Origin: an uncultured Agathobacter sp.
GTDB lineage: Bacteria; Bacillota; Clostridia; Lachnospirales; Lachnospiraceae
Assembly: GCA_934365945.1 (NCBI GenBank)
Contig: CAKRNE010000010.1
Coordinates: forward strand, 21,449 to 85,448
DNA length: 64,000 bases
Direction: 5' to 3'
Shown: one piece after another, positions 54,444 to 61,653 of the stretch
Position numbering within the stretch: position 1 is the first letter of the stretch
Layout of the letters: every line of letters begins with the position of its first letter
Made by a program: the position numbers and the translations under genes
Notes under the pieces: model-generated
What the model saw: only the letters and a program-made list of their open reading frames with translations
Told to the model about the DNA's origin: nothing
Database searches by the model: none

Positions 54444-56165
54444 CTATAGCTTCTCTCCAACCACCCTGCACCGCTTCCTGCAAAAAGCAATGCCGTAGGC
54501 TAAAATATCACATCTGCCCTCATCACGGAGCGCCTCATCATAGCGCTTATCCTTAATCTGCGCCATAGCAGCCTCGCACGCTGCGTCAAGCTCCTTCATC
54601 TCCTTAGCATACTTCACCTCTATAACAATTCCAGCATCCGGGTCCTCAGGCATGATTAAAATATCACTGAAGCCATCTCCCGACTCTCGATTGGACTTAA
54701 TAAGCCAGTCCGGATTGCTGCCACGAAGCAGACCAAGAAGCAAGCCATGATAGAAATTCTCCTTCATAGCCTCAGGCGCCTTGGTATCGAGTATGCTAAT
54801 CATGCGGCTCATAACGATATTGAGCTGCCTTGCAATCTGCTGCTCATCCTTATCAATGATAGCTTTTGATAAAAGCTTCATAGTGTCATTTTCATTAGCT
54901 ACAACAGCCTTGAACCACTCCTGAATCTGCAGAACAAAAACCTCGCGTACTTCCTTATTCGGAATCACAAGTCTGTACGCGTAGCTCTCACTGTCAAGCA
55001 CCTTGACCTCACCAATTTTGGTGAGATATCCTGTGGTGAAGAGCACACTCCACAGATTGTCAATAGTATTGTCAATCTCATCATAAGTCAGGTCGAGACG
55101 AAGCTGCTTCTCAACAAATCCACCTGCCACGAGCTTTTCAATCTCATCTCTCGTGGTCTGGTCAGCCTTGTCCACAAAACGCTTCACCATGTCGTTGCCA
55201 CTACTGTTAATCCAGAAAGCACTTGGTCTGGCTGATGGGTCTGAAACAAGCTTCTTCACAAAATTGATCACATCCCACGGACAATAAATATCCGCATTAC
55301 CAAAATGATAGCCATCATACCATTCCTTTACATCAGGGTACCTCTCGCTCCTGTCATAGTCAGAAAGCAGCTTCATGACCTCATCATCAGTGAAGCCAAA
55401 CTGCTCATCATGGTCGATATCCACAATAGAATTGATTTCAAAATTGTTGAGCCCTGTGAAAATGCTCTCTTTCGACACGCGAAGGCAGCCTGTGAGCACG
55501 GCAAATTGCAGAAACTCATTAGTCTTGAGCGCCTTTCCAAAGAGTCCTCTGATAAGTGAAACCATCTCTTTATAGTAACCATTCTGGAATGCCTTATCCA
55601 GAGGGACATCATATTCATCAATTAATATTACAGTTTTTTGTCCAAAATGCTTATATAATAATTGAGATAAAATCTGCAGACTTGATACAAGCGCTTTTTC
55701 ATCCATTGCATTCGTTCCATCCTTCAATGCAATGATCGCCTTGTAGCGCTTTTTTTCATTTTCTGACAAATATTCACTGTCTTCCAAAAAGCTGAATCTT
55801 TCCGCCTCTATTCCTATAAGCTCAGTAATCATATATCTTGCATCGTCAAAGGAACGTCCTTCAACACTCTTGAGTGACAGAAAAATAACCGGGTACTTAC
55901 CCATATGCTCATCACAAAGTGCTTTATTGCCAGAAATATATAAGCCATCAAACAACGATTTATCTGTGCCTATCTCAAAAAAACTCTTGAGCATGCTCAT
56001 ATTGAGTGTCTTACCGAAACGCCTAGGGCGGGTAAAAAGAGTCACCTCGCTCCAGTTTAATAAAAGCTGCTCTATAAGCCTTGTCTTGTCCACATAATAA
56101 AAATCCGATTCGCACAGTTTCCTAAAATCATCAATTCCAACCGGTAACTTCAAATTATTTGCCAT
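54444..56165 (-). CDS. AAA-ATPase-like / PD-(D/E)XK nuclease-like protein, copy 2
   Basis: 573 residues, same layout: RPRRFGKTLNMSML, VILIDEYDVPLDKA, and at the C-terminus GFSDILI with VIEVKYAK. The last ~720 bases match copy 3 (offset 2941 bases) almost perfectly, as does the N-terminal coding part, while residues about 115-175 are unrelated in detail between copies. The start is the ATG after GGAGG, just downstream of a palindromic promoter. The start is confident; the biological role is not known. Confidence 0.8.
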   Translation of the reverse strand: MANNLKLPVGIDDFRKLCESDFYYVDKTRLIEQLLLNWSEVTLFTRPRRFGKTLNMSMLKSFFEIGTDKSLFDGLYISGNKALCDEHMGKYPVIFLSLKSVEGRSFDDARYMITELIGIEAERFSFLEDSEYLSENEKKRYKAIIALKDGTNAMDEKALVSSLQILSQLLYKHFGQKTVILIDEYDVPLDKAFQNGYYKEMVSLIRGLFGKALKTNEFLQFAVLTGCLRVSKESIFTGLNNFEINSIVDIDHDEQFGFTDDEVMKLLSDYDRSERYPDVKEWYDGYHFGNADIYCPWDVINFVKKLVSDPSARPSAFWINSSGNDMVKRFVDKADQTTRDEIEKLVAGGFVEKQLRLDLTYDEIDNTIDNLWSVLFTTGYLTKIGEVKVLDSESYAYRLVIPNKEVREVFVLQIQEWFKAVVANENDTMKLLSKAIIDKDEQQIARQLNIVMSRMISILDTKAPEAMKENFYHGLLLGLLRGSNPDWLIKSNRESGDGFSDILIMPEDPDAGIVIEVKYAKEMKELDAACEAAMAQIKDKRYDEALRDEGRCDILAYGIAFCRKRCRVVGEKL

Positions 56166-56180
56166 AAAAGCCTCCAAAAA

Positions 56181-56226
56181 CCGCTATACTTAACTCTAGT
56201 ATAGCGGATTGCCATGCAAAATACAA
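56181..56226 (-). promoter_or_regulatory. Palindromic promoter of copy 2
   Basis: TTGTAT (56226-56221) and TATACT (56203-56198) on the minus strand, 17-base spacer. The -10 lies in one arm of a 9-bp palindrome CCGCTATAC/GTATAGCGG (56181-56189, 56199-56207) with loop TTAACTCTA (plus strand). The second arm is followed by TTTTT and then the GGAGG ribosome site, so it could be an operator or an attenuator. Confidence 0.6.
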
Positions 56227-56343
56227 TTTAATTCTTCTCTTGTAACTTATATCCTGACTTGCCCATTAATTTCTAAAACTGCTCAACACTTATGTCAGCT
56301 TCATCTGCTACTGTCACTATATCAAGTCTGTCTTTTGCAATTT

Positions 56344-56367
56344 AATGTGTCAGGCACAATGTAAAAC
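56344..56367. repeat. Short dispersed repeat, copy a
   Basis: Contains GTGTCAGGCACAATGTAAAAC. Shared with 59330-59355, and the GTGTCAGGCAC core with 57336-57351. The core is a near-palindrome. It lies at the 3' side of the decayed cyclase-like gene, as copy c does for the intact one. Confidence 0.65.
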
Positions 56368-56368
56368 T

Positions 56369-56492
56369 CATAATTTTCCTACACCATATAAGCATCCACC
56401 AAGCCCTTACCAAAAATCAGTTATTCATCAAGGTAGAAATCCCCCTCTGCAATAACACCTCTCAGAAATACAGGTACTTCCAAATTCTTCAT
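56369..56492 (-). pseudogene. Decayed copy of the cyclase-like gene
   Basis: The start codon and first three codons (MKN) and the upstream ribosome-site region match the intact gene at 59378-60127, then the sequence jumps to the LEVPVFLRG...IAEGDFYLDE part, so about 105 codons are missing. The next codon, CAG in the intact gene, is TAA here (56421-56423). Similarity continues past the stop to 56369, where the 3' end is also missing and repeat copy a follows. It begins directly after the membrane-protein gene's stop, which suggests that the two once formed an operon. The rest of 56227-56343 shows nothing recognisable. Confidence 0.8.
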
Positions 56493-56524
56493 TCTGTACA
56501 TTCCTCTTTGATTTCATTATCAAA

Positions 56525-57208
56525 TTATTTTTTACATTTCATCTCATCCCAATAATATCTCATTATAACCCTTACTTTATATTTAGCATACTTTTTTGTT
56601 CTATAGTAAAAAAGTGCAAAAACAAATAATTCTATGATAATCATTAAAACCGGACATATACTTTTCGTCCCAAATACATAAAATGTATTATCATTAAAAA
56701 AATACGACATTACAGTAAATAAAATAGCTATTAAACTTGAAAGTGCCAAGCTTCTACTCATTCCATATATAGAATTAATTCTGCTTATCTTAGAATTGTC
56801 TGAGTGACGTTCTAAATATGTTTTAGCTCTAAAATGAAATAACTCATTATCTTTTTCAGATAATATTGATTTATGTAATTTCTTTTTTGCCAATTTTCTG
56901 TATAGTATTAGCTCCTCATCATTTTTAATTATGTTATTATTATCATTCAAAAAACTTTTTCTGGCGTTTATTCTAAATTTCAGCATTTTATCATCTAAAA
57001 TACTGCTTACTTCTTGTAAAATCAATCCAACAATATAACAAATAATATAGAAAATAACCCAATTTACATCGCTCTCATTATTCCTATATAAAAGGGCATT
57101 TATATATTTACTTCCTGATGCAAAAGACCAAATAATAACCGAAATTATTCCCGCACCCAATACCGTAAACATCTCGTATATTCCCATTTTTTCAATAACT
57201 TTATCCAT
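56525..57208 (-). CDS. Hypothetical four-span membrane protein
   Basis: 227 residues. Two hydrophobic spans near the N-terminus (FTVLGAGIISVIIWSFA and VIFYIICYIVGLIL), a ~80-residue charged cytoplasmic-type middle, and two spans near the C-terminus (ALSSLIAILFTVMSYFF and PVLMIIIELFVFALFYY), then a basic tail. I do not recognise the family. GGGAGAG precedes the ATG. A decayed cyclase-like gene follows at once, so by context it could be a nucleotide-responsive membrane effector such as those in Pycsar systems; that is inference only. Confidence 0.7.
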   Translation of the reverse strand: MDKVIEKMGIYEMFTVLGAGIISVIIWSFASGSKYINALLYRNNESDVNWVIFYIICYIVGLILQEVSSILDDKMLKFRINARKSFLNDNNNIIKNDEELILYRKLAKKKLHKSILSEKDNELFHFRAKTYLERHSDNSKISRINSIYGMSRSLALSSLIAILFTVMSYFFNDNTFYVFGTKSICPVLMIIIELFVFALFYYRTKKYAKYKVRVIMRYYWDEMKCKK

Positions 57209-57335
57209 AACTACTCTCCCTTTCTTTGATATCTATAATCTGACTAAAAACTTTACTGTAACTCTATCCCAATTGCTTCATATATCTCTGCCTATTTATT
57301 AAGCATTTCACCGCTCTGTAGTGAATGATTTGCTT

Positions 57336-57351
57336 TAATGGTGTCAGGCAC
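57336..57351. repeat. Short dispersed repeat, copy b
   Basis: TAATGGTGTCAGGCAC, sharing the core of copies a and c but with a different right flank. It lies just downstream of copy 3 of the ATPase/nuclease gene. Confidence 0.55.
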
Positions 57352-57384
57352 ATACATGTGTAACATAATAGTCCTTCTCTGTGT

Positions 57385-59085
57385 CTATAGCTTCTCTCCA
57401 ACCACCTTGCACCGCTTCCTGCAAAAAGCAATGCCGTAGGCTAAAATATCACATCTGCCCTCATCACGGAGCGCCTCATCATAGCGCTTATCCTTAATCT
57501 GCGCCATAGCAGCCTCGCACGCTGCGTCAAGCTCCTTCATCTCCTTAGCATACTTCACCTCTATAACAATTCCAGCATCCGGGTCCTCAGGCATGATTAA
57601 AATATCACTGAAGCCATCTCCCGACTCTCGATTGGACTTAATAAGCCAGTCCGGATTGCTGCCACGAAGCAGACCAAGAAGCAAGCCATGATAGAAATTC
57701 TCCTTCATAGCCTCAGGCGCCTTGGTATCGAGTATGCTAATCATGCGGCTCATAACGATATTGAGCTGCCTTGCAATCTGCTGCTCATCCTTATCAATGA
57801 TAGCTTTTGATAAAAGCTTCATAGTGTCATTTTCATTAGCTACAACAGCCTTGAACCACTCCTGAATCTGCAGAACAAAAACCTCGCGTACTTCCTTATT
57901 CGGAATCACAAGTCTGTACGCGTAGCTCTCACTGTCAAGCACCTTGACCTCACCAATTTTGGTGAGATATCCTGTGGTGAAGAGCACACTCCACAGATTG
58001 TCAATAGTATTGTCAATCTCATCATAAGTCAGGTCGAGACGAAGCTGCTTCTCAACAAATCCACCTGCCACGAGCTTTTCAATCTCATCTCTCGTGGTCT
58101 GATCAGCCTTGTCCACAAAGCGCTTCACCATATCATTACCACTGCTGTTTATCCAGAATGCACTTGGTCTGGCTGTCGGATCTGAAACAAGCTTCTTGGC
58201 AAAATTTATCACATCCCATGGACAATATATATCTGCATTACCGAAATGATATCCATCATACCATTCCTTTACATCCGGGTACCTCTCACTCCTGTCATAG
58301 TCAGAAAGCAGCTTCACGACCTCATCATCAGTGAAGCCAAACTGCTCATCATGGTCGATATCCACAATGGAATTAATTTCAAAATTGTTGAGCCCTGTAA
58401 AAATGCTCTCTTTCGACACCCTGAGGCAGCCTGTGAGCACAGCAAACTGTAAAAACTCATTGGTCTTGAGCGCCTGCCCGAAAAGCCCCCTGATGAGAGA
58501 AACCATCTCCTTGTAATAGCCATTCTGAAAAGCCTTATCGAGTGGAACATCATACTCATCTATGAGAATAACTACCTTCTGACCATAGTGCTTATACAAC
58601 AGCTGTGAAAGCATTCGTATACTATCCTCAATATTGTCATCCTGCCCATGAAGCATTTTTGTAAACAGTGTTCTGTCCTCATCAGTCAATACATCACTTG
58701 TTTTCAAGTAATAGTGTCTACCTATTTCACGATCTATGATAGTACATAGCATTCTTTTTGCTGACGCAAACCCTAATCCCTCCACACCTTTGAGTGAAAG
58801 AAAAATAACCGGATACTTCCCCATATATTCATCACAAAGCGCTTTATTATCCGAAATATATAAGCCATCAAACAAAGACTTATCTGTGCCAATCTCAAAA
58901 AATCTCCTTAGCATGCTCATATTGAGTGTCTTACCGAAACGCCTAGGGCGGGTAAAAAGAGTCACCTCACTCCAGTTTAATAAAAGCTGCTCTATAAGCC
59001 TTGTCTTGTCCACATAATAAAAATCCGATTCGCGCAGTTTCCTAAAATCATCAATTCCAACCGGTAACTTCAAATTATTTGCCAT
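57385..59085 (-). CDS. AAA-ATPase-like / PD-(D/E)XK nuclease-like protein, copy 3
   Basis: 566 residues. Near-identical to copy 2 in the N-terminal ~110 residues and in the C-terminal ~400, with one clear difference at the very end (RCKVV for RCRVV). Residues about 113-170 differ strongly (GFASAKRMLCTIIDREIG in this copy). P-loop-like RPRRFGKTLNMSML, IDEYDVPLDKA and VIEVKYAK are all kept. The start is the ATG at 59083-59085 after GGAGG. The palindromic promoter upstream differs from copy 2 mainly in loop orientation. Confidence 0.8.
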   Translation of the reverse strand: MANNLKLPVGIDDFRKLRESDFYYVDKTRLIEQLLLNWSEVTLFTRPRRFGKTLNMSMLRRFFEIGTDKSLFDGLYISDNKALCDEYMGKYPVIFLSLKGVEGLGFASAKRMLCTIIDREIGRHYYLKTSDVLTDEDRTLFTKMLHGQDDNIEDSIRMLSQLLYKHYGQKVVILIDEYDVPLDKAFQNGYYKEMVSLIRGLFGQALKTNEFLQFAVLTGCLRVSKESIFTGLNNFEINSIVDIDHDEQFGFTDDEVVKLLSDYDRSERYPDVKEWYDGYHFGNADIYCPWDVINFAKKLVSDPTARPSAFWINSSGNDMVKRFVDKADQTTRDEIEKLVAGGFVEKQLRLDLTYDEIDNTIDNLWSVLFTTGYLTKIGEVKVLDSESYAYRLVIPNKEVREVFVLQIQEWFKAVVANENDTMKLLSKAIIDKDEQQIARQLNIVMSRMISILDTKAPEAMKENFYHGLLLGLLRGSNPDWLIKSNRESGDGFSDILIMPEDPDAGIVIEVKYAKEMKELDAACEAAMAQIKDKRYDEALRDEGRCDILAYGIAFCRKRCKVVGEKL

Positions 59086-59103
59086 AAAAGCCTCCAAAAA
59101 ATA

Positions 59104-59151
59104 ATCCGCTATACTAGAGTTAAGTATAGCGGATTGCCATGCAAAATACAA
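59104..59151 (-). promoter_or_regulatory. Palindromic promoter of copy 3, loop inverted
   Basis: TTGTAT (59151-59146) and TATACT (59128-59123, minus) with a 17-base spacer. Arms ATCCGCTATAC/GTATAGCGGAT (59104-59114, 59124-59134) enclose TAGAGTTAA on the plus strand, the exact reverse complement of the copy 2 loop. Beyond it, 59159-59330 is AT-rich with no gene that I can see. Confidence 0.65.
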
Positions 59152-59329
59152 GTTACAGCCCTTTTAAAATCATTACATTGTCTGCACAATTTATTCAACG
59201 GAATACATAGTAATCATTATTTCCCACTTGGACATGATATTCTTCATCAATGAAAAAAAATCTCTTCCAAATTCAAGAAGAAATTTTTTCATATTTTTCA
59301 AAATTGTTTTCTTTAAGTTATATTCTTTA

Positions 59330-59355
59330 TAATGGTGTCAGGCACAATGTAAAAC
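59330..59355. repeat. Short dispersed repeat, copy c
   Basis: Contains GTGTCAGGCACAATGTAAAAC, 22 bases after the intact cyclase-like gene's stop on the minus strand. The GTGCCTGACAC core resembles motifs seen next to REP-associated transposases in other bacteria; no such transposase is in the window. Confidence 0.65.
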
Positions 59356-59377
59356 TTATCCGGAAATATTATCCTAA

Positions 59378-60127
59378 TTATACCATCACTATATTATTGT
59401 CATACTCTAAATTATGCTTAATACGCTCCAACTCTTGCCTAATCCATATATACTTCTCACGTAAATGACTATCTGCATATCCTTGAAGTCTTGAATCAAC
59501 ACACTGTCTTATCTTTTTAACCTGTCCGTTTGTCACAAACTCACCCAGTGTTTTACATTGAAAGTAACGTTCAAGCGTATTTATATAAAAATATCCATCT
59601 TTGTCTCTTGGTAACTTTTTCCATTCTGAATCAACAGATACCGTTTTCCCTTTAACCACAGCGTCAGAAACAATAATTCTCGGATATACTGCATAATTTT
59701 CCTGCGCCACATAAGCATCCACCAAGCCCTTGCCAAAAATCAACTGTTCATCAAGGTAGAAATCCCCCTCTGCAATAGCGCCTCTCAGAAATACAGGTAC
59801 TTCCAAATCATATAACTGTTCCTGAATCACGTCGCATATGTCAATCACAACGGCTAATGCTTCCGGATACCCAACAGGTGCTGCTATAATAATACTATCC
59901 GACATAATATGCATCTTTGTCTTGCTTAAAACGTCATTATACTGATTCAGAACTATATCATCATCATATGCTGCACGTCCCAGTGCCAAGCAAAAATCAC
60001 TCTGCGGAATAACATTTGAAAATATCTCTCTGATTTCTTCAAATGCTTTAGTATTAATCATATTTTTAAAGCCTAAAATATCCAAAAACGCTACTATACA
60101 TTTGCTATACGTTTCCATATTCTTCAT
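59378..60127 (-). CDS. Class III nucleotide cyclase-like protein (Pycsar PycC-like candidate)
   Basis: 249 residues, one domain. The pattern fits class III cyclases: CIVAFLDILGFKNMI with a first metal-binding Asp (about residue 16), then IMSDSIIIAAP with a second Asp (about 77), FLRGAIAEGDFYL, and IFGKGLVDAYVAQENYAVYPRIIVSD. Stand-alone proteins of this shape are common in defence islands, and the Pycsar cyclases that make cCMP or cUMP belong to the same superfamily. GGAGGAACG precedes the ATG. Neighbours are a HEPN-like gene upstream and, beyond copy 3, a membrane protein with a decayed second copy. Nucleotide product cannot be read; it could be inactive or serve another role. Confidence 0.55.
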   Translation of the reverse strand: MKNMETYSKCIVAFLDILGFKNMINTKAFEEIREIFSNVIPQSDFCLALGRAAYDDDIVLNQYNDVLSKTKMHIMSDSIIIAAPVGYPEALAVVIDICDVIQEQLYDLEVPVFLRGAIAEGDFYLDEQLIFGKGLVDAYVAQENYAVYPRIIVSDAVVKGKTVSVDSEWKKLPRDKDGYFYINTLERYFQCKTLGEFVTNGQVKKIRQCVDSRLQGYADSHLREKYIWIRQELERIKHNLEYDNNIVMV

Positions 60128-60160
60128 TCTATACGTTCCTCCTTAATTTCATTATCAAAG

Positions 60161-60192
60161 ATTTGTCTGTGCCTATCTCAAAAAAGCTGTCT
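60161..60192 (-). pseudogene. Fragment of an AAA-ATPase/nuclease gene
   Basis: On the minus strand this stretch encodes FFEIGTDKSL, the same peptide and nearly the same DNA as codons of copies 2 and 3 (around 55955-55990). It abuts the region upstream of the cyclase-like gene. The rest of 60193-60338 holds no clear gene. Confidence 0.6.
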
Positions 60193-60338
60193 GATTGAAG
60201 TTTTAAACTTTGTTATCTCACGCTGTGCCAACAGATTAATTTTGTTATCCGATATAAAATGTAAATTTGCCGTTTCACACGCCAAAAACTGCAGTTCCAG
60301 CAAATGCTGGCAGAAAAATATTATATCCCCCAGATATA

Positions 60339-61319
60339 TCAATCATTGAATATTTCACAAGCAACAACATCCCACAACAACTGAAACATAATGGCTACAA
60401 TACCAATATTTAAATAATCAAATGTTTCTCCTAATCCATGCATTATACAGTTTCTAATATTAAGTTTACAAAATATAATATCAATAATTTTCATATATTC
60501 TGATAAAATTTCTTTTTTTGCAAAATCAGTTTTAATTAAAGCTCCTAGTGTCCTGTCTAATCTTCTTCCCTTATTATGCCCCACACCAGTCAATATCATT
60601 TCATTATCCATTGACGGTTCTAATACTCCCTCACTTACAAAAAGAGCATACATTTTCCCCATCACATAACTTTCCTTTGCATTAAACAGCACATTATTAT
60701 CTTTATTACTTAAAAAGATTTTGATATATTTATCCTCCTCATCATCAAGAGGTCTTTTTAATTCTTGCAGATTCAGTAATCTGTATATGCTTTTAAATAA
60801 CATTCTATTTTGTAGATTCATTCCTAATCCACGCTCTATCAATGACGGTAAAGCAAAACTTGCTATTATAGCATGACGTTTTTTGTTAATAATTGAATCC
60901 ACATAATCTTCCATAGCCCTTATATAAATTTCATTATAATCTATCATACAATTATCTAATTGTATGATAGGTAACGTGCCATTCTTATTATATAAAAATA
61001 TATGATATTTTTTATAAACTCTTCCTAAATACTGAACCGTATCTTGTAATAATATCTTCTTGCTTATCAGTGCCGTTTTTTCATTCTCGCTTTCAAAATG
61101 TCCAATTGGTTCAGGAAAATCCGCATCTTGAATATCAAAAGAACACACCGAATAAAAATCTCTTAGAACAGCTATCTTTTCCTCATGAAGCTCATCTATA
61201 CTTCTAGCACCTGTTAAATGATTTAACATCTCATCACAGTGTGCTACAAGCGGCTCCGAATTATCCAGATAAACTGTTAAATCTGGATTCATTTTATAAA
61301 TTTTATGATATAACTCCAT
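60339..61319 (-). CDS. Hypothetical protein with C-terminal HEPN-type RNxxxH motif
   Basis: 326 residues, mostly helical by eye. Not a family that I can name with certainty. The C-terminal helix pair contains RNCIMHG (Arg289-His294), the RNxxxH pattern of HEPN ribonucleases, followed by a hydrophobic helix (NIGIVAIMFQLLWDVVA); DUF4209-like proteins end in a similar way. The N-terminal ~100 residues are acidic. GAAGGTG precedes the ATG. Placed between an IS66 remnant and the cyclase-like gene. A toxin or effector RNase role is possible but unproven. Confidence 0.6.
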   Translation of the reverse strand: MELYHKIYKMNPDLTVYLDNSEPLVAHCDEMLNHLTGARSIDELHEEKIAVLRDFYSVCSFDIQDADFPEPIGHFESENEKTALISKKILLQDTVQYLGRVYKKYHIFLYNKNGTLPIIQLDNCMIDYNEIYIRAMEDYVDSIINKKRHAIIASFALPSLIERGLGMNLQNRMLFKSIYRLLNLQELKRPLDDEEDKYIKIFLSNKDNNVLFNAKESYVMGKMYALFVSEGVLEPSMDNEMILTGVGHNKGRRLDRTLGALIKTDFAKKEILSEYMKIIDIIFCKLNIRNCIMHGLGETFDYLNIGIVAIMFQLLWDVVACEIFND

Positions 61320-61337
61320 AAAAATACACCTTCAATT

Positions 61338-61540
61338 GTAAACGCTCAATATTCCAACGCTAGATTTTAATTAACACTTGCATCATCTTTGCTAGATGCA
61401 AGCGTTTTACTACATTTTAGTTTTTGCAAACATTTTGAACTTCTTTGCTCCACAGAGTCAACTCCTCGAGCTGTTCATCTGACATATCTTCACTTGGACG
61501 ATGTTACAAAAGATATGACATCAAAAAGCTTTGAACAGAT
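61338..61540 (-). pseudogene. IS66-family remnant (right end and transposase C-terminus)
   Basis: GTAAACGCTCAATATTCC at 61338 matches the IS66-type end GTAAGCGCTC of the copy at 63736. Next comes a hairpin, then on the minus strand the last ~35 transposase codons (HRPSEDMSDEQLEEL ... QNVCKN, stop at 61417-61419), broken by an in-frame TAA. Similarity to 63736-63930 is high across ~190 bases. From 61541 to 61653 I see nothing recognisable. Confidence 0.75.
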
Positions 61541-61653
61541 CATTTGTACTCTTGATGCTCTCATAGCTTTTACGTCATAATAATTAGAGTAAAATGCTAG
61601 CATTTCCTGATACTTATTATGTGTTGATAATTAACTTGTTGTAATCCGTCGAA

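Noticed and set aside
61389..61580. Plus-strand 63-codon open frame
   Set aside because: It is antisense to the IS66 transposase remnant and has no homologous look of its own.
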